From NCBI GenBank assembly GCA_033764335.1, contig JANRJC010000033.1, positions 1 to 64,000 of the forward strand: DNA of 64,000 nt, written 5' to 3'. Shown one piece after another: positions 1 through 7,730 of this stretch; positions within the stretch are counted from its first letter, which is position 1; each line of letters begins with the position of its first letter. Both the position numbers and the translations under genes were made by a program. This stretch comes from JAGQVA01 sp033764335 (GTDB lineage: Bacteria; Bacteroidota; Bacteroidia; J057). The notes under the pieces are model-generated. The model had not been told where the DNA came from and searched no databases. It was given only the letters and a program-made list of their open reading frames with translations.

Positions 1-83
1 TTGCTCCCTTGTCTTGATTTTTCGATGCTTTTTTCTGTATCTTTGACATAGGTCGGGATTTTGTAGGTTTGTTTTTTCGTCAT
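1..83 (-). CDS. N-terminal fragment of an unidentified protein running off the left edge
   Basis: An ATG at 83 on the minus strand opens a frame with no stop before the window edge (27 codons, beginning MTKKQTYKIP, very lysine- and serine-rich). The stretch is too short to assign to a family. The box TACATTTG (minus strand, 93 to 86) lies right in front of the ATG and fits the Bacteroidota -7 consensus TAnnTTTG, but it is so close that the message would be leaderless, so this may be chance. Confidence 0.3.
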   Translation of the reverse strand, partial: MTKKQTYKIPTYVKDTEKSIEKSRQGS

Positions 84-357
84 CTCAAATGTACAAAAAA
101 CCGACCGACTTTTTTTTATCCCCATTCATGCAACAACGCCGTGTGAAAACAATGTTTTAGAAAACAGAGGCAAATTGTTGCATCAATTTGGACCAATTAC
201 GGGCATTAATATTGGGTATAAAATCATCAAGAAAAAAACCCACTCGATTAGTCCTTTTTGGGGTATCTCATTGACCAAACTAAACAAAAATTATCAGCCC
301 CATTTATTCGTTGGCTACAAACCAAGTTTCACTTTCGGTCTAATCCTTAATAAATAG
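67..357 (+). pseudogene. Headless C-terminal remnant, possibly of an outer-membrane protein
   Basis: A plus-strand frame is open from 67 to a TAG at 355-357 with no good ATG; only TTG codons at 175 and 178 could start it. From about 150 the translation looks protein-like (ENRGKLLHQF, then alternating polar/hydrophobic segments, ending in SFTFGLILNK), as in the last strands of a small beta-barrel or a periplasmic protein. The stop is 4 nt before the ATG of the beta-lactamase-like gene, so the two were probably one operon. The N-terminal part is missing or out of frame upstream of about 150. Base composition is AT-rich like the next gene. The family is not recognised. Confidence 0.35.
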
Positions 358-361
358 AAAA

Positions 362-1519
362 ATGAAAAAAAGCATATTGATATCAATGGTTTTCCTGTTT
401 CTGCTTGCATCTTGCGATAAAGAAGATAGGATAATTTCCCCCAATTTAATTATCAATAACCCATTATTGTCGGCAACGGATAGTGCGGTTAATCATGCGT
501 TCTTAAAATACCAGCAAGATTTAAACACCGTGGGTGTTTCCATTGGACTATACAAAAATGGAACCGCAAATTTTTACGGTTATGGAGAGACCAAACAAGG
601 GAGTGGAATAACACCCGGGAAAAATACATTTTTTGAAATTGGTTCTATCACTAAAACCTTTACGAGTATCGTAGCCACAAATATGCTGTCAGAAAAAGGG
701 CAAACCATTGAAACCCCCATACGACCTTATTTACCAAATAATTTGCCTACACTTGCCAGAGAGGGAATTGAAATAAATTTCAAACATTTGATGACACATA
801 CTTCAGGGCTTTCCTATTTTCCTGACAATTTTGGTGGTAGTTACTATATAGGAAAAATTGACGAAGAGTTTGAAAAATATGACAGAAACAAAATGTTTAC
901 TTGGTTACTTAATACTCCATTAAGGTCAAAACCGTTTACGACTTGGGAGTATTCCAATGGGGGAATGGGTTTATTAGGAACACTTTTAGAATTAAATTAT
1001 GGAAAAGATTATGGGGTAATTTTAAAAGAAAAAATTTTAATACCCTTACAACTTAATGATACCAAAACCGATATGGCTGAAACAGATCTAAGTAGATGGT
1101 CAACCGGGTATAGTAATGGTAAGGAGGTAAAATATTGGAATTCATTAAATTCCATGAATGGAGCAGGTGTAATAAAATCAACCTCTGCTGACATGATTAA
1201 GTATGGTTTAGCAAATTTGAACCCACCCAATACACCTTTAGGAAACGCCATTACACAAACTCAACAGGTAACATTTTTACCATTTACTGATGCAGGAAGA
1301 CTTAAAATTAATGGCGGGCTTGGTTGGTTTCAGTGTATTCACAAAGATTTGCCAAATGAAATATTTATTTGGCACGACGGTGGTACAGGGGGCTATAGCT
1401 CAGACCTTTTTATTAATCAAAATAAAAGCAGCATACTTGTTGTACTTTACAACACTGCCCAAGGAACACAAGCAAGAGAGGATTTTATGTTGGAACTTCT
1501 CAAGATTATTAGTAGCTAA
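362..1519 (+). CDS. Serine hydrolase, class C beta-lactamase/PBP-like lipoprotein
   Basis: A 385-residue secreted serine hydrolase of the beta-lactamase (class C)/DD-peptidase/esterase family. A lipoprotein signal peptide ends in LASC (Cys18), so the protein is predicted to be membrane-anchored. The three active-site motifs are present: SxxK as S95-I-T-K98 (nucleophile and base), YxN as Y197-S-N199, and a C-terminal HDGGTGG (H338) in the position of the KTG box. H-x-G in place of K-T-G is common in the broad family of esterases and peptidases and does not point to antibiotic hydrolysis. Length is normal for the family. The gene is clearly more AT-rich than genes after 2.1 kb, and its neighbours on both sides are broken, which suggests transfer. 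Natural substrate is unknown. Confidence 0.88.
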   Translation: MKKSILISMVFLFLLASCDKEDRIISPNLIINNPLLSATDSAVNHAFLKYQQDLNTVGVSIGLYKNGTANFYGYGETKQGSGITPGKNTFFEIGSITKTFTSIVATNMLSEKGQTIETPIRPYLPNNLPTLAREGIEINFKHLMTHTSGLSYFPDNFGGSYYIGKIDEEFEKYDRNKMFTWLLNTPLRSKPFTTWEYSNGGMGLLGTLLELNYGKDYGVILKEKILIPLQLNDTKTDMAETDLSRWSTGYSNGKEVKYWNSLNSMNGAGVIKSTSADMIKYGLANLNPPNTPLGNAITQTQQVTFLPFTDAGRLKINGGLGWFQCIHKDLPNEIFIWHDGGTGGYSSDLFINQNKSSILVVLYNTAQGTQAREDFMLELLKIISS

Positions 1520-1573
1520 TATGAATACGCTCAATAGAAATTGGTTTGCGAAAATTTATCTCTATTATGCAAA

Positions 1574-2059
1574 TCACTTCAATTGCGCTTTAAGAAAACT
1601 TATTACTTCATTTCGCACTTCATCTGTGTCGAACATCACACCAAAGTGAGGTGCATCTTTTACAATGATAAGTTCATTCTGAACACCAACTACATTTAAC
1701 CATGCACTCAATAAATGTGATTGTTTGGGAGAAACTAGATCATCTTTTTCACCATGAATAATCAAGAAGGGTGGATCGTTTTTATCTACATAGGTAACCG
1801 GACTTGCTACTTTTGCTAAATCAGGACGGGCAAGTGGGGCAGCACCGATTAGAAGACTTTCGGGTGACTTAACATCATTATTTCCTGGAAACAATATCAA
1901 TTCAGCCGGGCCATAAAAATCTACGACACCCCTGAATCTAAATGACTTGCTTGTGTTGGGCATGAAAAATGTTTTGATTTTATCATTCTTCGATAAACCA
2001 ACCAATGAAGCCAGATGCCCCCCGGCAGAGAAACCCCCGTTTTGGCGAGGCAATAGAAT
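1574..2059 (-). pseudogene. Alpha/beta hydrolase (esterase/lipase-like), N-terminally truncated
   Basis: The minus-strand frame starts abruptly at GFSAGGHLASL, the nucleophile elbow (GxSxGG) of BD-FAE/acetylesterase-type alpha/beta hydrolases. It continues through the acid region (IIHGEKDDLVSP, Asp) and the catalytic-His region (DAPHFGVMF). A complete enzyme should have roughly 100-130 residues with an HGGG-type oxyanion motif before the nucleophile; here an in-frame stop lies at 2060-2062 and the only start is a TTG at 2053. The missing half and the change in base composition at about 2035-2060 indicate that the gene was cut by a recombination junction. It probably encodes no active enzyme. 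Convergent with the beta-lactamase-like gene, 54 bp apart. Confidence 0.7.
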
Positions 2060-2171
2060 TCATCATCTTGGCGAAATCAGGGTGCCTCAGAGGCCTAAAC
2101 CCGACTCAGACAAAATTCCAGTTGCTGAAAACCGAAAAGATGATTTTATTGAGCGGGTTAATCCTTTCTGA
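2036..2171 (+). pseudogene. C-terminal remnant of an unidentified protein right of the junction
   Basis: To the right of the base-composition break a plus-strand frame reads IHHLGEIRVPQRPKP and ends ...DFIERVNPF with a TGA at 2169-2171 that overlaps the ATG of the next gene by one base. The 1-nt overlap and protein-like composition suggest the true end of a gene once upstream of the membrane-protein gene. Its N-terminal part is not in the window, because the AT-rich segment interrupts it. Left boundary approximate; the family is not recognised. Confidence 0.35.
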
Positions 2172-2956
2172 TGATTAAACGTCCTCTTTTCATCCTTCGC
2201 CTGGCGACATTTTTTTTGTTGTTGGGACGTGGCTGGCAATTTGTTTTCTATGACACACCTTTCCATCGCTGGTTGGATTCCTCCTCCCCTACCCCCTGGA
2301 TGATCCCCGCCATCGGTGTTTTTTGGCTTATCTGTGCGACTCTTGCGGGAGTGGTAAAACCGGGAGAAAAACTACTCTATGGTTTGCTGATAATTTCTTC
2401 TCTTTTGCTGATGGCAATGACTTTTGCGCTCTGGCAGGGGAGTTCGTACCAATTTGCCCAACTGATCGAACAGACCGCCCAATGGGCGACGCCGTTATTG
2501 CTGATTTATGCGCTTATGTCTGCTTCGATGAATCATTCGGGTGCAGGGCCTTCCGTCGAGAAATTGATTCTTGTGACGACGGCCCTGGTTTTTACGGGCC
2601 ATGGCCTGTATGCAAGCGGTATTTTCCCCCAGCCCGCAAATTTTCACTATATGGTAACGAGCATACTCGGGATTTCGGGAGTGTCGGCTTCGTGGTTTTT
2701 GCGGGTGGCCGGGATTATGGATTTTGTGGTGAGTGCAGCAATATTTATCCCTCGCCTTCGGCGGGTCGGACTGGCCTATATGGCCGTTTGGGGTCTGTTG
2801 ACAGCCCTGGCCCGAGTTATTGCCTACGTGGAACTGACAGACCTGGGGGCAACCCTGTTCGAATGGCTGCCACAGGTGCTGTTTCGCCTGCCTCATGGTT
2901 TGTTGCCGCTGGTGGTTTTAAAAAAAATTTTTTCAGAAAAAAAAATTATGACGTAG
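2171..2956 (+). CDS. Multi-pass membrane protein of unknown function
   Basis: A 261-residue integral inner-membrane protein with about seven hydrophobic segments (roughly residues 5-25, 42-62, 68-88, 104-118, 130-150, 165-195 and 205-225) and short polar loops. It begins MIKRPLFILR and keeps an early GRGWQFVFYDTPF motif, which gives it a DoxX-like look, but no catalytic motif is seen. The ATG at 2171 overlaps the stop of the preceding remnant. The 3' end coincides with the left arm of a perfect hairpin (2956-2974). The gene is followed after 28 bp by the epimerase lipoprotein gene and may be co-transcribed with it. Confidence 0.7.
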   Translation: MIKRPLFILRLATFFLLLGRGWQFVFYDTPFHRWLDSSSPTPWMIPAIGVFWLICATLAGVVKPGEKLLYGLLIISSLLLMAMTFALWQGSSYQFAQLIEQTAQWATPLLLIYALMSASMNHSGAGPSVEKLILVTTALVFTGHGLYASGIFPQPANFHYMVTSILGISGVSASWFLRVAGIMDFVVSAAIFIPRLRRVGLAYMAVWGLLTALARVIAYVELTDLGATLFEWLPQVLFRLPHGLLPLVVLKKIFSEKKIMT

Positions 2957-2974
2957 TTAGTAGCAACTACTAAC
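2956..2974. other. Perfect 8-bp inverted repeat between two genes
   Basis: GTTAGTAG (2956-2963), a 3-nt loop CAA, and CTACTAAC (2967-2974) form a perfect hairpin at the stop codon of the membrane-protein gene. No T-run follows, so it is more likely an mRNA-processing hairpin or regulatory site than a classical terminator. Confidence 0.45.
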
Positions 2975-2984
2975 CCCTATTGCT

Positions 2985-4358
2985 ATGACTACTACGACAC
3001 GCTATTATCTTTCCTTTCTTTTTATCTTTCTGGTATGGGTAGGTTGTACGCCTGATCCCGAAGAAAAAAACAATCAGGGTATGACGAATGAACAATTAAA
3101 GCAAGAGCTGACTACGGCCCTTAATGACCAACTGCTCGACAAATGGTATCCTGCCATTATGGACAAAGAGCAGGGCGGTTATCTTTCCGATCTCGATTAC
3201 AAATGGGAACCCAACGGCCCCCAAAATAAAAGCATCGTCACCCAGGCCCGGCACCTTTGGGTCACTTCCAAAGTAGCAAAGTTTTACCCCGAAAAAACCG
3301 CCTACCGCCAATACGCCGACCACGGATATGCCTTTCTCCGCGACAAAATGTGGGATCACGAAAAAGAAGGTTTTTTTTATACGGTCAACCGCGCCGGAGA
3401 ATGGCAAAATAACGAAAATAACGCCGACAAATGGGCCTACGGCAATGCTTTTGCCATCTTTGGACTGGCTTCCTACTACAAGCTGACCGGTTCAGAAGAG
3501 GCACTCGACCTTGCGAAAAAAACCTTTATGTGGCTTGAAAAATACAGCCATGACCCTATTCACAAAGGCCATTATCCCTTCCTCAACCGCGAAGGACAGG
3601 CCTATGGTCGCGATCTTCCCGTACCACCCGGACAGCCCCAGCTTGGCTACAAAGACCAGAATCCGACGATCCATTTGCTGGAAGCCTTTGCAGAGTTGTA
3701 CCCCGTATGGCAGGACAGCCTGTTGCGCGCACGGCTGGAAGAAACCCTCATCATCGTACGCGATACTATCACCCGGCCTGAAGGGTATATGAACCTGTAT
3801 TTTACCCCCGACTGGAAGGAAATATCTTTTAAAGACAGCAGCGACGAATCGCGGGAGAAAAACTACAATATTGATCACGTATCATTTGGCCACGACATCG
3901 AAACCGGTTTTCTGCTGCTGGAAGCCGCCGAGCTACTCGGCGAGTCGTGGTACAACGAAACCCTGCCTGTGGCCAAAAAACTGGTGGACCACAGTCTGGA
4001 AAAAGGATTTGATCACCAGATCGGCGGGGTTTATGAACAGGGGTATTATTTTCCGGAAGGGCTGAAGATTGTGGACGAACGGAAAAACTGGTGGGCACAG
4101 GCCGAGGGATTTCACAGCCTGTTGCTTTTTTCCACCCTTTTTCCGGAAGAAACGCGGTACAGGGAAGGCATGTTGCTCGAATGGGACTATATCAAAAAAT
4201 ATATGATTGATCCTACCTACGGCGGATGGTATAGTTTCGGCACAGACCATTCTCCCGAAACCACTACCCGCAACAAGGCCAATGTCTGGAAAGCTTCCTA
4301 TCACGATGGTCGGGCATTGATGTTTTCACTGAAATTGCTGGAAAAAGGGGAGCACTAA
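2985..4358 (+). CDS. AGE-family (N-acylglucosamine 2-epimerase-like) lipoprotein
   Basis: A 457-residue predicted lipoprotein (signal peptide ending VWVGC, Cys21) with the (alpha/alpha)6-barrel signature of the AGE superfamily: N-acylglucosamine 2-epimerase, cellobiose epimerase, mannose isomerase. Family landmarks are TQARHLWVTSK near residue 85-95, EGFFYTVNRAG near 128-138, HVSFGHDIETGFLLLEAAE near 300 (the conserved His/Glu region), NWWAQAEGFHSLLLFS near 370, and KASYHDGRALM at the C-terminus. These enzymes epimerise or isomerise sugars through an enediolate or open-chain intermediate using two His residues. An exported, lipid-anchored member implies that it works on oligosaccharides in the periplasm or on the surface; exact substrate is not deducible. 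Length is slightly above the usual about 400 because of the leader and linker. Confidence 0.85.
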   Translation: MTTTTRYYLSFLFIFLVWVGCTPDPEEKNNQGMTNEQLKQELTTALNDQLLDKWYPAIMDKEQGGYLSDLDYKWEPNGPQNKSIVTQARHLWVTSKVAKFYPEKTAYRQYADHGYAFLRDKMWDHEKEGFFYTVNRAGEWQNNENNADKWAYGNAFAIFGLASYYKLTGSEEALDLAKKTFMWLEKYSHDPIHKGHYPFLNREGQAYGRDLPVPPGQPQLGYKDQNPTIHLLEAFAELYPVWQDSLLRARLEETLIIVRDTITRPEGYMNLYFTPDWKEISFKDSSDESREKNYNIDHVSFGHDIETGFLLLEAAELLGESWYNETLPVAKKLVDHSLEKGFDHQIGGVYEQGYYFPEGLKIVDERKNWWAQAEGFHSLLLFSTLFPEETRYREGMLLEWDYIKKYMIDPTYGGWYSFGTDHSPETTTRNKANVWKASYHDGRALMFSLKLLEKGEH

Positions 4359-4393
4359 TTAGAGGGTTTTAGCCCCAATTGCTATATCTCGGA

Positions 4394-4483
4394 GGTTCAC
4401 GCAAAGGTCGCTAAGAACCCGCAAAGTGCGCTAAGAGGCTCTTGGCGATCTTTGCGATAATGTTTGCGCACTTTGCGAGAACC
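4394..4483. repeat. Intergenic inverted repeat of the CGCAAAG/CGCTAAG type
   Basis: Between two convergent genes lies a compact nested repeat. GGTTC-A-CGCAAAG (4394-4406) is mirrored by CTTTGCGAGAACC (4471-4483) with one mismatch, and CGCAAAGTGCGC (4420-4431) is mirrored perfectly by GCGCACTTTGCG (4466-4477). CGCTAAGA also occurs twice as a direct repeat (around 4410 and 4430). It could fold as a bidirectional terminator for the epimerase and desaturase genes. Similar GCAAAG/CTAAG units are, from memory, widespread between genes of Bacteroidota, so this may be one copy of a dispersed repeat family. Confidence 0.65.
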
Positions 4484-4504
4484 CCCAATAGGCAAAAAAA
4501 AACT

Positions 4505-5281
4505 TCATTTCCGAAGCTCCTTTTCCCGGTGAAATTCCCCGCGAAAATACTGAATCACGGGCCCAAACACCGCTTTCACCGGGTTGTGCCCCCGAAAACC
4601 GGTCGTCACGCCGTAAACCACCTTTTCGGTTTCAGGCTGATACGTCCCAAAGAGCCGATCCCAGATCAGCAGCACTCCGCCATAGTTTTTGTCGAGATAT
4701 ACATCATTGGAACCATGATGAACGCGGTGAGCCGAAGGCGTATTGATCCAACCTTCTAACAGTGGTATTTTTCCTATCGCTTCGGTATGCATCAAAAACT
4801 GAAATACGAGGTTGATGATCAAAAAAAACGTCACCTGTTCTGCCGAAAACCCCAACAAAATCGCCGGCAGATAAAACAGCGGGCTAAGGAATCCGCCGAG
4901 CCAATTGATCCGGAAAGCCGTCGTAAAATTCATCCACGGGCTGCTGTGATGAACATTGTGGAGCGTCCACAAAAATTTGACTTCATGGCTGAGCCGATGT
5001 TGCCAGTAAAACAGAAAATCCACAAAAACAACGGCTACTATATAGACCCAACCTTTATCTGGAAGGGAAAAAAACTGAAAACCCGCCACCCAGGCAAATA
5101 CTTTAAAATTCCAGAATACCACCAGTGGTTTAAGCAACTGGTTCACCAGCATGATAAAAATATTAGATAGTGTTTCCTTCGGGTGATATACTCCTTTTTT
5201 TTGAACAACAGACCATACTACCTCCGAAAGAATCAGGATAAGGAAAATCGGGATGATCACATACTTAAGAGAGGATTCCAT
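4505..5281 (-). CDS. Sterol desaturase / fatty acid hydroxylase family membrane protein
   Basis: An integral-membrane di-iron enzyme of the fatty acid hydroxylase superfamily. It carries the eight-histidine signature in order: HRLSH (HX3H), HNVHH (HX2HH) and, after a transmembrane pair, HRVHH (HX2HH). About five hydrophobic segments surround these motifs. The family uses O2 to hydroxylate or desaturate lipids, sterols or carotenoids; in Bacteroidota the substrate is often a lipid or sphingolipid-type acyl chain, which is inference here. I chose the ATG at 5281 (MESSLKYVIIPIF, 258 residues) because the protein then starts directly before the first membrane helix; a longer reading from 5356 adds a non-hydrophobic stretch without support. 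Divergent from the GntR regulator. Confidence 0.87.
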   Translation of the reverse strand: MESSLKYVIIPIFLILILSEVVWSVVQKKGVYHPKETLSNIFIMLVNQLLKPLVVFWNFKVFAWVAGFQFFSLPDKGWVYIVAVVFVDFLFYWQHRLSHEVKFLWTLHNVHHSSPWMNFTTAFRINWLGGFLSPLFYLPAILLGFSAEQVTFFLIINLVFQFLMHTEAIGKIPLLEGWINTPSAHRVHHGSNDVYLDKNYGGVLLIWDRLFGTYQPETEKVVYGVTTGFRGHNPVKAVFGPVIQYFRGEFHREKELRK

Positions 5282-5547
5282 TATTTGTGCGATTAGATAA
5301 AACTTATTGGGCGAAAGTAGAGCAAGCCTCGCGCAGGCAAAATTTTTTTCTACCAACGTCCCAAAAATTTAAACAAACGCCTTGCAGAAAGTAGGATAAC
5401 GTTTGCCCATGTGGTTATCTAGCCCAAATTTCAGGGGTAAAGTTGTCTTGGCATTTGGTTTTTTTCAGAGGGCTAATTATATTGTGTATGAAATACGCAA
5501 AGCGTCGAGTTAGCTTTCATCTACTTGCTATAAAACCAACTACTACT
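5282..5547. other. Divergent intergenic region with no confident promoter
   Basis: 266 bp between the desaturase (minus) and the GntR regulator (plus). It should hold both promoters and possibly the operator of the regulator, but I see no exact TAnnTTTG box and no convincing palindrome. Confidence 0.4.
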
Positions 5548-6576
5548 ATGAACCCGCTCATGAGCAAATTTGAACGTATTGATGAAAACTCGCGTCTTCC
5601 CAAATACCGTCAGGTCATCAATACCATTCTGGAAGAAATCAACCAGGAACTTTTTAAACCCGGAGACCGGATTCCCTCCATTAATGAAACCAGCGAAGAG
5701 TATTATCTTTCCCGCGACACGGTAGAAAAAGCTTACCGCGAATTAAGCCAGCGGGGGGTTATCTCTTCCATTCCCGGAAAAGGATATTATGTAAATGGCA
5801 ATGCCGAAGTTGCCAAAGTCAGGGTAATGATTATTTTCGATAAACTTACCGACCATCAAAAAGTCATTTTTAATTCTTTTGCAAAATCGCTTGGAAAACG
5901 CGCCTGCATCAACTTACACGTTCATCACTCCGATTTCAAGTGTTTTGAAGAATTGATTCTGGACAATATCGGCAACTACGACTATTATGTGATCATGCCG
6001 CATTTTTACGATTACCGGGAAGAAGTGGAGGCAGTGCTAAAAAAAATCCCGCGCAACAAACTTCTGGTCCTCGACCGGCAGATTAAAGACATGGATGGGA
6101 GTTTCAGTTGCATTTATCAGGATTTTGCCAAAGATTTGGAAGGAGCACTTTTTTCCGGGCTGGATTTATTGAAGAAGTACCGCAAACTATTTCTTGTTTA
6201 TCCCCAGCACATCAAATACCCCCCTGAAATTCGTGTGGGGTTTCGCAATTTTTGCCATGATGCAAACATTGATTACGAATTGATTCCTAGCGTATCCGGG
6301 CATTCTCCCCGAAAAGGAGAAGCTTATATTGTACTCGAAGAATCGGATTTGATTGAGTTGGTCAAAAAATGCCAGAAATCGCGGCTAGAACTGGGAAAAG
6401 ACCTGGGCATCGTATCCTACAATGATACTCCCCTGAAAGAAGTGGTAGGCAATGGCATCACGGTAATTTCTACCGACCCTATCACAATGGGCCAGGTTGC
6501 AGCAGATATGATTATTCACAAAAAACGAGATTCTGCAAAAAACCCCTTTTATCTTCTCCGAAGAAATTCTCTTTAA
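5548..6576 (+). CDS. GntR-family regulator with LacI-type periplasmic-binding sensor domain
   Basis: A transcription factor of about 342 residues when started at the ATG at 5548. Residues 15-85 are a GntR winged helix: LPKYRQVINTI, KPGDRIPSINE, LSRDTVEKAYRELSQRG, then IPGKGYYV. The remainder (about 90-342) resembles a type I periplasmic-binding-protein fold like LacI/XylR sensors: VRVMIIFDKL, the YYVIMPHF strand, LLVLDRQI, and DLGIVSYNDTPLKEVV near the end. GntR heads joined to this sensor are common in Bacteroidota and usually respond to a sugar. The ORF is open 105 nt further upstream (from 5443), but that extension is not conserved-looking. Neighbours suggest a sugar-linked target (isomerase downstream, epimerase upstream); this is inference. 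Confidence 0.85.
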   Translation: MNPLMSKFERIDENSRLPKYRQVINTILEEINQELFKPGDRIPSINETSEEYYLSRDTVEKAYRELSQRGVISSIPGKGYYVNGNAEVAKVRVMIIFDKLTDHQKVIFNSFAKSLGKRACINLHVHHSDFKCFEELILDNIGNYDYYVIMPHFYDYREEVEAVLKKIPRNKLLVLDRQIKDMDGSFSCIYQDFAKDLEGALFSGLDLLKKYRKLFLVYPQHIKYPPEIRVGFRNFCHDANIDYELIPSVSGHSPRKGEAYIVLEESDLIELVKKCQKSRLELGKDLGIVSYNDTPLKEVVGNGITVISTDPITMGQVAADMIIHKKRDSAKNPFYLLRRNSL

Positions 6577-6627
6577 AAGTTTAAATAAAGCTTTGGGTTA
6601 ATATTTGATTTTCCTAATTATGTTTTG

Positions 6628-6675
6628 GGTGCAAAGGGCTGATATAAATTCACCCTTTGCACCTTTACATTTTTT
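6628..6675. terminator. Bidirectional Rho-independent terminator
   Basis: A perfect 11-bp stem, GGTGCAAAGGG (6628-6638) and CCCTTTGCACC (6653-6663), is followed on the plus strand by TTTACATTTTTT. It sits between the convergent GntR and isomerase genes; on the minus strand a run of T (6622-6626 complement is A-rich) is weaker, so termination should be stronger for the GntR transcript. Confidence 0.8.
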
Positions 6676-7564
6676 AGACATCACAAATTTTCACCGCAGC
6701 TTTCAACGAAGCGAGCGGATCTGGCCCGGCGGGCACAAACTCCTGAGCCACAAAACCTTTGTAACCCGTCTCTACAATTGCCTGCATAATCGCCGGGTAA
6801 TACAACTCCTGAGTCTCATCAATCTCATGGCGGCCCGGTACACCTCCGGTGTGGTAATGCGCAAAGTAAGGATGAAACTCCTTGATCGTTGCAATCACAT
6901 CTCCCTCCATAATCTGCATGTGGTAGATGTCGTAGAGTAGTTTGAATCGCTCCGAGCCTACTTTTTTGGCGAGGGCTACCCCCCAAGGGGTAAGGTCGCA
7001 CTGATAATCGGCGTGGTTACGTTTGCTGTTGAGCAGTTCCATTACAATGTTGACATTGTGTTTTTCTGCCAGTTTTACCACCGGGTCAAGCCCTACGGCG
7101 CAGTTTTCCATTCCTTTTTCTTCGCTGATACCGTTGCGGTTGCCCGAAAAACAGATGATATTTTTCAGGCCCATTTCGGCGGCTTTAGGAATGATGGCTT
7201 CGTAGTCTTTGTACAGCTGCGCATGGTTTTGCGGGTCGTTGAAACCTTTGGCAATGCCCAGCGGGCTGCCAAAAGACATCGAAACTTCCAGTCCGTGCTC
7301 AATGGCGACATGCCATTCGTCGGGATTAAGAAGGTCTATGGCTTTAAGCCCCATTTCTTTGGCAGCTTTACACAAATCTACAAGCGGAATTTTGCTGTAA
7401 CACCACCGGCAGGCAGAGTGGTTGATATTGCCTTTGAGAACCGTGTCATCTTCGGTTTTTTCGGAAGAAACAGCCGATTCCGCACAGGCGACAAGCGCAG
7501 GCAAGCCTACGGATCCCAGGGTGAGGGTTTTTAATGCGTCTTTCCGGGAAATTTTTCGAGTCAT
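6674..7564 (-). CDS. Sugar phosphate isomerase/epimerase-like TIM-barrel protein (exported)
   Basis: A 296-residue protein of the AP endonuclease 2/xylose isomerase-like TIM-barrel family, closest in appearance to hydroxypyruvate-isomerase-like proteins. Likely metal ligands are the Glu of NIVMELLNS, the Asp/His of LLYDIYHMQ, the His of YFAHYHTGGVPGRHE and the Glu of FVAQEFVPAG. The N-terminus reads MTRKISRKDALKTLTLGSVG followed by LPALVAC (Cys27), which looks like a Tat-type leader with a lipobox, so a folded, metal-loaded lipoprotein is probable. Substrate is unknown; isomerisation of a small sugar or keto acid fits the family. Convergent with the GntR regulator. Confidence 0.8.
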   Translation of the reverse strand: MTRKISRKDALKTLTLGSVGLPALVACAESAVSSEKTEDDTVLKGNINHSACRWCYSKIPLVDLCKAAKEMGLKAIDLLNPDEWHVAIEHGLEVSMSFGSPLGIAKGFNDPQNHAQLYKDYEAIIPKAAEMGLKNIICFSGNRNGISEEKGMENCAVGLDPVVKLAEKHNVNIVMELLNSKRNHADYQCDLTPWGVALAKKVGSERFKLLYDIYHMQIMEGDVIATIKEFHPYFAHYHTGGVPGRHEIDETQELYYPAIMQAIVETGYKGFVAQEFVPAGPDPLASLKAAVKICDV

Positions 7565-7700
7565 AGCAGTTTTTTTTAGAAAATTAATAAAATATTGCGG
7601 ATGTTTTTAACAGTATAGTACAGGACAGTCACGCGGTATAATTTACCGTTATTTATAGAGTAAAAACAATAAATCGAAATTTTTTGTAGTAGTTTGGTTC

Positions 7701-7730
7701 ATAAAAAAGGGACAGAAGGGTTACTGTCCC
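7701..7730 (-). terminator. Rho-independent terminator overlapping the stop codon of the 7721-8980 gene
   Basis: GGGACAG (7709-7715) pairs with CTGTCCC (7724-7730). Read on the minus strand the hairpin is followed by TTTTTTAT. The TAA stop of the gene (7721-7723) lies in the loop, so release and termination are almost coincident. Confidence 0.75.

Noticed and set aside
362..1519. Class C-like protein as a true beta-lactamase
   Set aside because: Has SxxK, YxN and HxG rather than KTG, as in many esterases and peptidases; activity cannot be claimed.
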